Below are positions 45,652-54,766 of a DNA stretch of 64,000 nucleotides, in pieces. The notes below the pieces were generated by a model, which had not been told where the DNA came from, searched no databases, and was given only the letters and a program-made list of their open reading frames with translations. Origin of the DNA: an uncultured Blastocatellia bacterium (lineage in GTDB: Bacteria; Acidobacteriota; Blastocatellia; HR10); assembly GCA_937934295.1 (NCBI GenBank), contig CALHAI010000003.1, positions 1 through 64,000 on the forward strand, in the 5' to 3' direction. Within the stretch, counting starts at the first letter, position 1. Each line of letters begins with the position of its first letter. Both the position numbers and the translations under genes were made by a program.

Positions 45652-45742
45652 ACCAGCTCCGGTTCGAGACAGATTCGCCGATGGGTCGAGGCGAGCTGTT
45701 TGACAATCAGGCCAGCACCAGAGATATCGAACCGGAGCTGGT
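45652..45742 (+). repeat. perfect 16-bp inverted repeat between sigma and anti-sigma genes
   Basis: ACCAGCTCCGGTTCGA (45652-45667) is exactly complementary to TCGAACCGGAGCTGGT (45727-45742), with 59 bases between. In RNA this forms a strong stem starting 14 bases after the sigma stop and ending 29 bases before the anti-sigma start. A weak TTGACA (45700-45705) lies in the loop. It may adjust anti-sigma expression; it is not a classical terminator, having no T run. Confidence 0.7.
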
Positions 45743-45771
45743 GAGTCGCGTTCCAGACAGGGAGCGCATCC

Positions 45772-46533
45772 ATGGATTTCGAGCATCGTGTGAGCGAATC
45801 GATCGTCAGGAGCTGTGCCCGCGTCCGGCGGGATTTCTCCCCGTATTTGGACGGCGAGCTTTCGCCGGAGCGGGAGCGTGCTCTGCAACGGCATGTAACG
45901 GCGTGTTCGGCCTGTGCGTCCCACCTGGATGAGCTGAGGGCCGTGACACAAGAGCTGCGGCGATTGCCGCGTCCGGCTGTTCCTCGTGATCTCGCGAGCC
46001 AGATCCTTGACGCCCTTGATGGAGAGCACCGGAAGGCCTCCACCTGGTTCATGCTCTTTCGAGGAATGGGACGTCTGGCCTTCGCTCATCCCAAGGTAGC
46101 CGCCACAGTGATCAGCGTGCTCATCACGACATCCCTGCTGGGGGCCTTGCTCTCGGTACTGCGTCCTGTTCCGGAGGTCCCCTTGGCCTACCATTCCGCC
46201 TCCATTGCGCTCGATGCCCAACAATACGGCCTGCTCAATGGAGAGGTAGACCTGTCGGTGGGATCCTACACATTCCCCCGCCTGCGCTCTTCGGGACATC
46301 TGGAGCGATTGTTTCACGCGGCCTCGAGCGATCAGCTCGTGGTCGTGACGTTCATCCAGCCTAATGGGCATGCTTCACTGGTGGACATCGTCGGGCCTTC
46401 CCGACCGATGGACTTAACGGAGGTGAAGTCCTCATTCTCCGATGTGCGCTTCGAACCGGCGAAGCGAGCTGGACAGCAACCGGTGAGCACGCAGTTGGTG
46501 ATGCTCCTGCATCGGCTCGATGTGACCTATTAG
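45772..46533 (+). CDS. membrane anti-sigma factor (zinc finger)
   Basis: A 253-residue protein with an N-terminal zf-HC2-type domain (Cys15, His41, Cys45, Cys48: HVTACSACASHLDEL), one transmembrane helix (about 110-130, AATVISVLITTSLLGALLSVL) and a periplasmic part of about 120 residues ending in LLHRLDVTY. The pattern is that of a ZAS-type anti-sigma factor binding the preceding ECF sigma. The periplasmic domain is not a recognised sensor fold. A hairpin terminator follows at 46543. Confidence 0.85.
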   Translation: MDFEHRVSESIVRSCARVRRDFSPYLDGELSPERERALQRHVTACSACASHLDELRAVTQELRRLPRPAVPRDLASQILDALDGEHRKASTWFMLFRGMGRLAFAHPKVAATVISVLITTSLLGALLSVLRPVPEVPLAYHSASIALDAQQYGLLNGEVDLSVGSYTFPRLRSSGHLERLFHAASSDQLVVVTFIQPNGHASLVDIVGPSRPMDLTEVKSSFSDVRFEPAKRAGQQPVSTQLVMLLHRLDVTY

Positions 46534-46542
46534 CCGTGCGAC

Positions 46543-46562
46543 CGATCCTCGCCCGAGGATCG
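46543..46562 (+). terminator. intrinsic terminator candidate after the anti-sigma gene
   Basis: CGATCCTCG (46543-46551) and CGAGGATCG (46554-46562) form a perfect 9-bp stem closed by CC, followed by a pyrimidine-rich stretch CGCCCTTCTCTTTGTCTCC. T run is imperfect. Confidence 0.5.
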
Positions 46563-46598
46563 CGCCCTTCTCTTTGTCTCCTTATGGGGATTTTCGTG

Positions 46599-46627
46599 TT
46601 GACCGAGCGCAGTTGGCTCGATAGATT
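46599..46627 (+). promoter_or_regulatory. promoter of the five-repeat secreted protein
   Basis: TTGACC (46599-46604), 17-base spacer, TAGATT (46622-46627), 47 bases before ATG 46675 and just after the terminator hairpin. It marks a separate transcription unit. Confidence 0.55.
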
Positions 46628-46674
46628 AGGTTCCGACTTCATGTGGGACATCATGCGGAAGAGGGGCGGAGCTC

Positions 46675-48480
46675 ATGGAACGGGTGCGACGGCGAGCGGA
46701 TCGAACGTGGAGCGTTAGACTCTTGGTGGTGATGCTCGGGATCGGGGCGATGCCTTCCCGACCGATGACCCTTGTTCGCTTTCCCGAGGATGTCGAGAGT
46801 GGGGATGTCGTGCTTCGTGTCAGCGCGCCACGCATCCTTTCGATTCAAGACGGCAGTCGGCTTTTCGTCGGCGGGGCCGCTGAAGACCCAAACGGGTACG
46901 GGCGGCCAGGAGCGAGCGGATTCCTCCTCATCTCGGGGATCGGCTTGGCTGGCGCGACCGAGATCGAGTTCGAAGGGGGCGGAGTGCGTGGGGAGGTCGT
47001 GAGCGCGGGAACGCCGGCGGAGTTGAACCCTTCCGTCCTCGTGCGCGTCACGATCGAGCCGACGGCCGAGCTTGGGCCGCGCGCCTTCACGCTTCTGACC
47101 CCCCGTGGTCCGGTGCGCAGCGAGGATGTGGCGTTTGTCGTCGCGCCGTCTCGTATCCTCGCCATCTTGGATGAAGAAGGCGCGCCGGGATCGAGCGGGC
47201 GCGTCGAGGTCTTCGGCATCGGCCTCGATCAGGCAAAGGCGGTTGAGTTCGAGGGGACGGGTATTCGTGGGACGATCGTGCCTTCCCAGGCGGGATTCGA
47301 GTTCTTGAACCCTATCGTGGCGGTTGACCTTCACATCGCCGAGGACGCACCCTTGGGCGAGCGCGCGTTCGTTGTGGAGACGGCGCAGGCGCGCGTCAGG
47401 AGCGAGTCGGTTCGATTCCGGGTCGTCGCGCCGCGCGTTGACGGGATTTGGGAGGGACATAATTTTCGTCCGGATCAAGGTTTTCGCCCGAGCGGGGAGG
47501 GGGCTCGCGATTCCTTCGGTGACGTTCTCGTCTTTGGCGTCGGGCTTGGCGGTGCCACCGAAGTGACTTTCTCCGGCGGGGGAATTGAGGCTTGGCTGAT
47601 GCCGGGATTCCCCGAGCAGCAGCGGGAATTGAATCCGGTCCTCACGGTTCATATCCGAATCGCCCCAGACGCGCCCTTGGGAGAGCGGGCGATCCTGGTG
47701 ACGATCCCTCGCGCTCCGGGGCGAGTGGATAGCCGCGATGCGGGCGTCACCTTCGCCGTCGTCGAGCCGCGCATTGATGGCATCGCCGATCGGCGTGGCT
47801 TCAATGAAGCGATCGCTGGCGCCTGTGGCGAAGTGGAAGTGCGAGGCGTGGGCTTGCGTGAAGCGACGCAGATCGCCTTCTCTGAGCCCGGGGGGATTCG
47901 CGGAGTCGTCAAACCGGAGACGTCGAGCGCGCCACTTCTGAATGAATCGCTACGTGTGTGGTTGGCAATTGAGGCCAATACGATAATAGGCCCCCGCGCC
48001 TTCTCCGTGCGGACGCAGCGCGGGGAGATCGCAAGCGGAGCCGTTGTCTTCGTCGTCTCCACGCCGCGGATCGTCCGCCTCAGCGTGGAGGAGATGATTC
48101 CCTCCGACGCATCACCGATGTCGCTCGCCGTCCTGGGGCGCTTTCGCTCTCCTTCTGCTTGGGAAGAGCATGGGAGCCTTCGCCATCGGCTTCGATCCCA
48201 GCACGCGGCTTCGCTCAAGGCGCGGATCTTCGCCCATAGTTTCTCTCTTGGGAACGAAGTCGCTCCGGCTTCGGCCGGCAGCGCGCTCATTCTCGGCGTC
48301 GGGCTCATCGGGGCTCAGGCCATTCGCTTCTCGGGAACGGGCGTGACGGCGACGGTCCGTTCGATTCCGGTTGGGGACCTCAATCCTGCCGTCCCCATCC
48401 ACCTTGAGATCGAGGGAACGGCTCCGCTTGGAGAGCAGACGTTCACGCTCGAGCTTCGCTCTTTTGGATCGTGCCCGTGA
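46675..48480 (+). CDS. secreted protein with five tandem IPT/TIG-like repeats
   Basis: A 601-residue protein with a signal peptide (about 1-30) and five copies of an about 85-residue repeat (about 80-163, 173-257, 282-369, 383-468 and 533-598). Each has G-x-GL-x2-A-x2-I/V-x-F-x-G-x-GI, then LNP, then an APLGER-x-F motif (e.g. DAPLGERAFVVET), and usually ends V-x-PRI. The fold is probably an Ig-like beta sandwich; the last unit ends at the stop. It is exported with no membrane anchor or sorting tail seen. Function unknown; possibly cell-surface adhesion or matrix. Confidence 0.7.
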   Translation: MERVRRRADRTWSVRLLVVMLGIGAMPSRPMTLVRFPEDVESGDVVLRVSAPRILSIQDGSRLFVGGAAEDPNGYGRPGASGFLLISGIGLAGATEIEFEGGGVRGEVVSAGTPAELNPSVLVRVTIEPTAELGPRAFTLLTPRGPVRSEDVAFVVAPSRILAILDEEGAPGSSGRVEVFGIGLDQAKAVEFEGTGIRGTIVPSQAGFEFLNPIVAVDLHIAEDAPLGERAFVVETAQARVRSESVRFRVVAPRVDGIWEGHNFRPDQGFRPSGEGARDSFGDVLVFGVGLGGATEVTFSGGGIEAWLMPGFPEQQRELNPVLTVHIRIAPDAPLGERAILVTIPRAPGRVDSRDAGVTFAVVEPRIDGIADRRGFNEAIAGACGEVEVRGVGLREATQIAFSEPGGIRGVVKPETSSAPLLNESLRVWLAIEANTIIGPRAFSVRTQRGEIASGAVVFVVSTPRIVRLSVEEMIPSDASPMSLAVLGRFRSPSAWEEHGSLRHRLRSQHAASLKARIFAHSFSLGNEVAPASAGSALILGVGLIGAQAIRFSGTGVTATVRSIPVGDLNPAVPIHLEIEGTAPLGEQTFTLELRSFGSCP

Positions 48481-48506
48481 GCGAGAGGATGGGGGTGGGC
48501 GAGTGG

Positions 48507-48535
48507 TTGCAAATTCTCCGGGGCCGGGACAAAAT
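48507..48535 (+). promoter_or_regulatory. promoter of dnaJ and a leader hairpin
   Basis: TTGCAA (48507-48512), 17-base spacer, CAAAAT (48530-48535). Downstream a perfect stem GAGGCGC/GCGCCTC closes on TGA (48560-48576) in the leader. No CIRCE element (TTAGCACTC-N9-GAGTGCTAA) is present. Confidence 0.4.
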
Positions 48536-48606
48536 TAAATTTTCCGTCGGAGAGCGAGAGAGGCGCTGAGCGCCTCATCACGTTTCGCGCAAGGGGAGCG
48601 ACGGCC

Positions 48607-49755
48607 TTGGAGAACAAGCGGGATTATTACGAAGTCTTGGGCGTCAGCCGCACGGCGAGCGAGCAGGAGATCAAATCGGCCTATCGGAAGCTCGCGCTGA
48701 AGTATCACCCGGATCGAAATCCTGGCGATAAAGAGGCGGAGGAGAAGTTCAAGGAGATCGTCGAGGCGTACAGTGTCCTCTCGGATCCGGAGAAGCGCGC
48801 CCTTTACGACCGTTACGGGCATGCCGGGGTCAGCTCCTCGGCCGCGGCGGCTGGCTACGGCGCTGGCTTCGATCCTTTCGCCACATTCGAGGACCTGCTG
48901 GACGAGTTCTTCGGGTTCACCGATCTCTTTGGGACGACGACGCGGCGGCGGTCGCGAGCGCGGCGCGGCGCTGATCTGCGTTACGATGTGGAGATCACAC
49001 TGGAAGAGGCCGCTCGCGGAGTTGAGAAGCGGATTCGCATCCCTCGATTGGAGGTATGCCCCATCTGTCAAGGCGCGGGGACGGCTCCGGGCACCTCGCC
49101 CATGCGCTGCCCGACCTGCGGGGGGAGCGGTCAGGTTCGATATCAGCAGGGATTTTTTACGATCTCGCGCACGTGCGCCCATTGTCAGGGGACGGGGACG
49201 ATCATCCGGCATCCATGCGAGGAATGTCGTGGCCGAGGGCGCGTCGAACGCGAGCGCATTCTGGAGGTGCGCATCCCTCCGGGCGTGGAGGAAGGGACGC
49301 GGCTGCGTCTGGCGGGAGAAGGTGAGGGGGGGATCGCTGGCGGCGCGCCCGGAGACCTTTACGTCATCGTCCACATTCGCCCGCATGAGTTCTTCGCGCG
49401 TCAGGGCGATGACCTCTACTGCACGGTGCCCATCACATTCGCTCAAGCGGCGCTCGGCGCGGAGCTGAAAATCCCGACGCTTTTAGAGGGCGAAGCGTCT
49501 TTGGAGATTCCGCCGGGGACACAGTCGGGGGAGGTCTTCCGGCTGCGCGGGCGCGGGATGCCGCGCGTGGATCGGCCCGGTCGCGGAGACCTCCTTGTCG
49601 AGGTTCGTGTCGTCACGCCGATGCGATTGAGCCGCGAGATGCGGCGCCTCTTTGAGGAGCTGGCGCGCTTGGAGGCGAAGGAGGTGGGCGACAAGAGCCT
49701 CTTGGAGCGCTTCAAGGACCTGCTTGGTGGCAAAGAGGGACGCGCGCGCTCATGA
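48607..49755 (+). CDS. dnaJ: chaperone DnaJ
   Basis: Co-chaperone that stimulates DnaK. Starts at TTG 48607 with AAGGGGAG upstream. The 382 residues comprise the J domain (5-70, HPD motif at YHPDRN), a short Gly/Ala linker with [17 protein letters not shown], the zinc domain with four CxxCxGxG repeats ([32 protein letters not shown]) and the C-terminal substrate domain. No dnaK or grpE nearby. Confidence 0.96.
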   Translation: MENKRDYYEVLGVSRTASEQEIKSAYRKLALKYHPDRNPGDKEAEEKFKEIVEAYSVLSDPEKRALYDRYGHAGVSSSAAAAGYGAGFDPFATFEDLLDEFFGFTDLFGTTTRRRSRARRGADLRYDVEITLEEAARGVEKRIRIPRLEVCPICQGAGTAPGTSPMRCPTCGGSGQVRYQQGFFTISRTCAHCQGTGTIIRHPCEECRGRGRVERERILEVRIPPGVEEGTRLRLAGEGEGGIAGGAPGDLYVIVHIRPHEFFARQGDDLYCTVPITFAQAALGAELKIPTLLEGEASLEIPPGTQSGEVFRLRGRGMPRVDRPGRGDLLVEVRVVTPMRLSREMRRLFEELARLEAKEVGDKSLLERFKDLLGGKEGRARS

Positions 49756-49783
49756 GGAGGAGAGACCCTCTGGAGAGACGCCG

Positions 49784-50416
49784 ATGGCGAAATGTGCGAA
49801 ATGTGCGAAGCAACCCGCCCGGCGCGAGTGTGCCGCACTGGGGGAACGAATTTGTCCGCTCTGCTGCGCGCACTTGCGGATGCTCGTTCTGGCATGCCCG
49901 GAGCGGTGCCCGTATCTTCAGGATGCCCGCCGCACGACCCGAGAGCGGCGCCTGGGACAATTGCTCGCACATCTCACGGCGCAGGGCCAGAAAGCGCTGG
50001 TGAACGTCCTTCTGCACATGAGCCCGCTGTTGGCCTTTCTGGAGGGAGCGATCGTTGAGGTGCAGCGCCAACGCTTTCGCGATCTCACTGACGCTGAGGT
50101 CTTGGCTGGATTAGAGAACGCCATCCGAACCTATGAGACGCTCGAGCGGGGGATCATTTACGAGCATCACTCGGAATCTCCGCGCATTCACGCCGTGACG
50201 GAGTCGCTCTTGAAGGCCTTGGAGCGCGTGGAGAAAGACCTCGCCGAGCGCGGGGTGCGCATTCGAACGAGCGAGGCGTTAGCGTGCCTGCGTGTGCTGG
50301 CTGAATCCGTTCGCGCAGTGGGAGATGAGCGGGAAGTTCAGGCATATCTTCGCGTCGCCGCTCTCTTTCAGCCCTACCCTGAGTCAAAATCGCGCCTCAT
50401 CGTCGTGCCGGAGTGA
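49784..50416 (+). CDS. cysteine-rich conserved hypothetical protein
   Basis: A 210-residue protein whose first 45 residues hold eight cysteines: AKCAKCAKQPARREC, ICPLCCAHLRM and ACPERCPY, likely one or two zinc sites. The rest is helical and charged with no recognised fold; the end is SRLIVVPE. ATG 49784 follows GGAGAG. It sits 28 bases after dnaJ and 32 before waaF, in the middle of a long plus-strand run. It may be a zinc-ribbon partner of DnaJ or of the heptose genes; nothing in the sequence decides. Confidence 0.65.
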   Translation: MAKCAKCAKQPARRECAALGERICPLCCAHLRMLVLACPERCPYLQDARRTTRERRLGQLLAHLTAQGQKALVNVLLHMSPLLAFLEGAIVEVQRQRFRDLTDAEVLAGLENAIRTYETLERGIIYEHHSESPRIHAVTESLLKALERVEKDLAERGVRIRTSEALACLRVLAESVRAVGDEREVQAYLRVAALFQPYPESKSRLIVVPE

Positions 50417-50448
50417 ATGCTCCGGCAGCGGAGACGAGATGAAAGGGC

Positions 50449-51549
50449 ATGAGTCGGACGGGGACCATCGAGCGAATCTTGATTCGCGGAGTGAATTGGG
50501 TCGGCGACTCGATCATGACGATCCCGGCACTGCGCCAGTTGCGACGCGTTTTCCCTCATGCGCATCTGACGCTGCTTGTTCGGCCGCCGCTGGTGGGCCT
50601 CTTTCGCGAAGCGGACTTCGTGGACGAGGTGCTCTCGTTGGAGCTGCGCTCAGCGCGCGAGTATTGGCGGGCGATAGCCGTGTTGCGTGCCCGGCGATAC
50701 GATATGGCCGTCCTCTTGCCGAATGCCTTCGGCGCGGCGCTTCTGACCTTCGCGGCCGGAATTCCGATCCGTGTCGGTTATCCGACCGACGGGCGCGCGT
50801 GGCTCCTCACGCATCGTATCCCGCTGAGGCCTCAAGGGAGGCGAGAGCATCAGGTCTATGTCTACCTTCATCTGATCGCCGAACTCGAGCATCGCCTCGG
50901 TGGGATGGAGCGCGTTTCGTTCGCTGATCCGATCCCTCGATTGACCGTCTCTGAAGAGCGGAAACAGGAGGCGTTGGCCTTCTTGGTCCAGCGGGGCGCG
51001 GACGTGGATCGGAAGATCGTCGTGGTGAATCCGGGGGCGGTGAACAGTCGCGCGAAGCAGTGGCTGCCCGAACGCTTCGCGGCCGTCAGTGACGCCTTGC
51101 TGGAGCGCGGCGATACGTCGGTCGTCCTCATCGGCACGCCAGCGGAGCGGGCGACATCCGAGACAGTGCGTCGGTGTATGCGTCGCGCGCCCGTCGTGGT
51201 GACCGGCGAGACGAGCGTGGGGTTGATGGTGGCTATCTTGAGCTGCGCGCACCTGGTCATCTCCAACGATACGGGGGCGGCGCATGTGGCCTCGGCTGTC
51301 GGCACGCCGGTGCTTGTGCTCTTCGGTCCGACGGAAGATTTCGCCACGCGCCCTTTTTCGGACCGGGCCCTCGTGATCCGCAAGCCCGTGGCCTGTGCTC
51401 CTTGTATGCGGCGCGAGTGCCCGATTGACCATCGCTGCATGACCGGCATTACCGTTGAGGATGTCGTGCGCCCGGCCTTCCGTCTGTTGGACGAGGGGGG
51501 GTGGGCGTGCACCTCCATCGCGTCTTCCGATGTGGGACAGCGATGGTAA
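50449..51549 (+). CDS. waaF: heptosyltransferase II-type GT9 protein
   Basis: Adds a heptose to the lipopolysaccharide inner core. The 366-residue GT-B protein has ILIRGVNWVGDSIMTIPALR at the start (GT9 signature), NAFGAALLTFAAGIPIRVGY, VVNPGAVNSRAKQWLPERFA and the donor site ISNDTGAAHVASAVGTPVLVLFGPT. HQVYVYLHLI resembles WaaF. The start overlaps nothing; the stop overlaps gmhB. The clustering with gmhB and rfaE genes supports heptose as the sugar. Confidence 0.88.
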   Translation: MSRTGTIERILIRGVNWVGDSIMTIPALRQLRRVFPHAHLTLLVRPPLVGLFREADFVDEVLSLELRSAREYWRAIAVLRARRYDMAVLLPNAFGAALLTFAAGIPIRVGYPTDGRAWLLTHRIPLRPQGRREHQVYVYLHLIAELEHRLGGMERVSFADPIPRLTVSEERKQEALAFLVQRGADVDRKIVVVNPGAVNSRAKQWLPERFAAVSDALLERGDTSVVLIGTPAERATSETVRRCMRRAPVVVTGETSVGLMVAILSCAHLVISNDTGAAHVASAVGTPVLVLFGPTEDFATRPFSDRALVIRKPVACAPCMRRECPIDHRCMTGITVEDVVRPAFRLLDEGGWACTSIASSDVGQRW

Positions 51550-52226
51550 GACCGTCTGGCATCAGCGAGTGGGGAGAAGGTGCGCCGCATCTCGACCGGC
51601 GGCGCCACCGGAAGGCGTTCGATCGAAGACGTGCGCGCGCCGTCTTCCTCGATCGTGATGGCACGCTCAGCGAAGACGTCGGTTATGCGCGCGAGGTCGC
51701 GCAGTACCGGCTCTTCCCGTGGACGATTCCGGCGCTTCGCGCCCTTCGACAGGCCGGATACCGCGTGATCGTCCTCACGAACCAATCGGGCGTCGCGCGA
51801 GGATATTTCCCCGAGGCAGTGGTACATGAAGTGCATCGCCGGTTCGAGCGGGAGTTGCGGAAGCAGGGGACTCAGTGGGATGCCATCTACTACTGCCCAC
51901 ATCATCCCGAGGGGGTCGTGCCCGCCTATCGCCGGGTGTGCGCGTGTCGGAAACCGGGGACCGGGCTCGTCGAGCGCGCGGCGCGGGAGTTCGCACTCGA
52001 CCTTCAGCGGTGCGTCTTCATCGGCGACAAGTACACCGACATCATGCTCGCGCATCGGGTCGGTGCGCGCGGAGTCTTAGTGTTGACCGGACACGGGCGA
52101 GAGGAATGGGAGCGCTCCCAAAAAGAGGGATGGCGTCCTCCCGATCACGTGGCTGAGAATTTGTGGGAGGCCGTTCAATGGGTGTTGAGCCATGAGAGTG
52201 GGGCCGAGTGCCGCGCGACTCCTTGA
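51543..52226 (+). CDS. gmhB: D-glycero-beta-D-manno-heptose-1,7-bisphosphate 7-phosphatase
   Basis: HAD phosphatase of ADP-heptose synthesis. The 227-residue protein has the DxD motif AVFLDRDGTL (Asp37, Asp39), LTNQSGVARGYF, the Zn-binding segment CPHHPEGVVPAYRRVCACRKP (first Cys to last Cys), and FIGDKYTDIMLA. This Cys/His set separates GmhB from the HisB phosphatases, which share it loosely. It overlaps waaF by seven bases and rfaE1 by 35. Confidence 0.88.
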   Translation: MVRPSGISEWGEGAPHLDRRRHRKAFDRRRARAVFLDRDGTLSEDVGYAREVAQYRLFPWTIPALRALRQAGYRVIVLTNQSGVARGYFPEAVVHEVHRRFERELRKQGTQWDAIYYCPHHPEGVVPAYRRVCACRKPGTGLVERAAREFALDLQRCVFIGDKYTDIMLAHRVGARGVLVLTGHGREEWERSQKEGWRPPDHVAENLWEAVQWVLSHESGAECRATP

Positions 52227-53235
52227 CGTGCTCGCGCGATTCCGCGGCCGTCGGATTGTGGTCGTGGGCGATCTCATCGCCGATGAGTTCGTCTACGGGG
52301 AGATCTCGCGCATCTCGCGGGAAGCGCCGGTGATGATCCTTCGGTTCGAGCATCAGGAGACGCAGCCTGGAGGATGCGGCAACGCGGCGGCGAATCTCGC
52401 GGCGCTGGGTGCTGATGTGGCCGTCGTCGGCATCGTCGGACGGGATGCCGAGGGGCGCGCCATCGTTCGTGCCCTCCGGCAGCGCGGCGTGGATGTCTCG
52501 GCGGTGAGCGTCGTGCCTCGGTATCGCACACCCACGAAGACGCGCATCCTCGCTGGATCCGTTCATTCGACGCGCCAGCAGGTGATCCGCATTGATCGAG
52601 AGCCTGCGTCTCCTCCGCCTGAGGCCGCTCTTCGCGCGCTCGTTCCTCGCGTGCGGGAGCTGGCCACCTCGGCCGATGGGATCATCCTCTCCGACTATCA
52701 CTATGGCCTTATTCATCCCCCTTTGGTGGAAGCCATTCGACGCTTGGCGCAGCGCGGCCTACTGGTCACGGTGGATTCCCGGCATCGGCTATTGGAACTG
52801 GGCGGGTTCACTTCGGCGACGCCGAATCAATCGGAGGTCGAGGAGGTCTATGGGCGACATCTCGACGATCTCTCTGCGCTGGAGAGAGCTGGACGCCAGT
52901 TGCGTCGCCGCTTGCACCTGGCCGCCCTTTTGATCACGCGTGGGAAGGAGGGGATGTCTCTGTTCCAAGACGGACATCCGGTCGTCCATTTGCCCGTCGT
53001 GGGCAGCCGCGAGCCGGTGGACGTGACCGGAGCAGGGGATACGGTGATCGCCACGTATACGCTCGCGCTCGCGGCGGGGGCGAGCTTTCTGGAAGCCGCA
53101 CATCTCGCCAATCACGCCGGGGGGATCGTTGTCATGAAGCGCGGCACGGCGACGGTCAGCGAAGCTGAGCTTCGCGCTTCTCTTCTCTCCTGGGATGCTC
53201 GCGATGAGCACGAGGAAGATTCGCTCTCTCGATGA
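52192..53235 (+). CDS. rfaE1: heptose-7-phosphate kinase RfaE1
   Basis: PfkB-family sugar kinase making heptose-1,7-bisphosphate from heptose-7-phosphate. The 347 residues have [15 protein letters not shown] near the start, [33 protein letters not shown] and the ATP/catalytic motif [10 protein letters not shown]. In many bacteria this domain is fused with the nucleotidyltransferase as HldE; here they are two overlapping genes. The ATG lies inside the end of gmhB. Confidence 0.92.
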   Translation: MRVGPSAARLLDVLARFRGRRIVVVGDLIADEFVYGEISRISREAPVMILRFEHQETQPGGCGNAAANLAALGADVAVVGIVGRDAEGRAIVRALRQRGVDVSAVSVVPRYRTPTKTRILAGSVHSTRQQVIRIDREPASPPPEAALRALVPRVRELATSADGIILSDYHYGLIHPPLVEAIRRLAQRGLLVTVDSRHRLLELGGFTSATPNQSEVEEVYGRHLDDLSALERAGRQLRRRLHLAALLITRGKEGMSLFQDGHPVVHLPVVGSREPVDVTGAGDTVIATYTLALAAGASFLEAAHLANHAGGIVVMKRGTATVSEAELRASLLSWDARDEHEEDSLSR

Positions 53236-53689
53236 GCTTCGACGCGACGTCGCGGCGGCGCGAATGCGCGGTCAACGCATCGTGCTCGCCAATGGGTGCT
53301 TCGATCTCCTCCACATCGGGCACGTCCGATACCTGCAAGCGGCGCGGCGACTGGGCGATCTCCTCATCGTCGGCGTGAATGCCGATGCCGCCGTTCGCGC
53401 GTTGAAGGGGGAAGGGCGCCCCATCCTGCCGGCCGAGGAGCGCGCGGAGATCGTCGCCGCTTTCGCTTGCGTGGATTATGTCGTCATCTTCGACGACGTG
53501 ACGATCGCGCCGCTGCTGGAGGCCCTGCGTCCCGACGTGCACGCTAAGGGGACGGATTACACGCCGGAGACGGTCCCGGAGCGGGAGATCGTTCGACGCT
53601 ATGGGGGGCGGGTGGCCATCGTCGGCGATGAGAAGCGCCATTCGAGCCGCGATCTGATTGCGAGAATTCGTCAAGCAGACGTCGGATGA
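53195..53689 (+). CDS. rfaE2: heptose-1-phosphate adenylyltransferase RfaE2
   Basis: Nucleotidyltransferase-fold enzyme transferring AMP from ATP to heptose-1-phosphate. The 164-residue protein has the family's [15 protein letters not shown] (HxGH motif) and the ATP-binding KGTDY and KRHSSRD. It overlaps rfaE1 by 41 bases and waaC by four. Together with GmhB and RfaE1 it makes ADP-heptose; GmhA and HldD/RfaD are not in the window and must be encoded elsewhere. Confidence 0.92.
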   Translation: MLAMSTRKIRSLDELRRDVAAARMRGQRIVLANGCFDLLHIGHVRYLQAARRLGDLLIVGVNADAAVRALKGEGRPILPAEERAEIVAAFACVDYVVIFDDVTIAPLLEALRPDVHAKGTDYTPETVPEREIVRRYGGRVAIVGDEKRHSSRDLIARIRQADVG

Positions 53690-54759
53690 ACATCCTCATC
53701 GTCAAGCTGAGCGCCATCGGCGACATCGTTCATACGCTTCCGGCCCTCGCTCGACTTCGGCGTGCCTTCCCGCAAGCGCGGATCAGTTGGGTCGTCGAGC
53801 GAGCGATGGCCGAGTTACTGCGGGATCATCCGATGCTCGACGATGTGATTGAGGTGGACACGCGGCGCTGGCGAAAGCGCTGGCTCGCCCGCGCGACGTG
53901 GAAGGAGGTCAAAGATGCCCTCGCTCTCCTGCGGCGCCGCCGTTATGATCTTGGCTTCGATTTCCAGGGTCTGATGAAGTCGGGGGTGGGACTCTGGCTC
54001 TCCGGAGCCGAGCGGCGCATCGGATTCGAGACGGCGGCACTGAAGGAGAAAGCGAGTCGGTTGTTCCTGACGGAGCAAGTCCCCGTTCCCGCTGATGCGC
54101 ATGTGATCGAGCGAAATCTCGCGCTCGTGCGACATGTAGTTGGGGGAAGCGAAGATCGAGGCCCTTACGAATTCCCTCTCTCGATCTCGGAGGGAGATCG
54201 CCGCGCGGTGGAGGAGCGCCTGGAGGTATTGGGCATTCGGGACTTCGCGCTCCTCAATCCGGGAGGGGGATGGGCGGCCAAGCGCTGGCCGCCGGAGCGG
54301 TATGGAGCGGTCGCGGATTTCCTCTGGGAGCGCTATGGATGGGTCTCGCTCGTGCCTTTCAGTCCATCCGAAGAAGAACTGGCGCACGCCGCGGCGTGCG
54401 CCTCGCGGTGGAAGAAAGCCGTGCCGTTTCCCTGCACGCTCAAGCAACTGGCGGTGCTCGCTGATCAGGCGCGCATATTCCTTGGGGGGGATACGGGACC
54501 GTTGCATCTGGCGGCCGCGCGGGGGACACCCATTGTCGCTCTCTATGGGCCGACCTCAGCACGGCGCAACGGTCCATTTCATCCCGATGATCAGGTTCTC
54601 GAACGACCACCGGCTTCCGGCTATCGCTACTACAGCCGACGACGGCGCGACGTCGGATTTCTGGACATTCCCGTCCACGAAGTCATTGCGGCGATCCAGC
54701 GACGCGTCGCTCTGGCAGAGAGAACTTCTGCACCGACTGGAAGAGGGCCCGACTCCTGA
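53686..54759 (+). CDS. waaC: heptosyltransferase I-type GT9 protein
   Basis: Adds the first heptose to KDO of the lipopolysaccharide core. The 357 residues start [20 protein letters not shown], the WaaC/GT9 signature; later [47 protein letters not shown] and the donor loop [20 protein letters not shown]. The combination FDFQGL, G-F-x-x-A-x-K is typical of WaaC rather than WaaF. ATGA overlap with rfaE2. Confidence 0.88.
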   Translation: MNILIVKLSAIGDIVHTLPALARLRRAFPQARISWVVERAMAELLRDHPMLDDVIEVDTRRWRKRWLARATWKEVKDALALLRRRRYDLGFDFQGLMKSGVGLWLSGAERRIGFETAALKEKASRLFLTEQVPVPADAHVIERNLALVRHVVGGSEDRGPYEFPLSISEGDRRAVEERLEVLGIRDFALLNPGGGWAAKRWPPERYGAVADFLWERYGWVSLVPFSPSEEELAHAAACASRWKKAVPFPCTLKQLAVLADQARIFLGGDTGPLHLAAARGTPIVALYGPTSARRNGPFHPDDQVLERPPASGYRYYSRRRRDVGFLDIPVHEVIAAIQRRVALAERTSAPTGRGPDS

Positions 54760-54766
54760 GCGAGCC

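Noticed and set aside
48481-48606. CIRCE/HrcA operator before dnaJ.
   Set aside because: Neither half (TTAGCACTC or GAGTGCTAA) is present; only a plain promoter and a 7-bp hairpin are seen.
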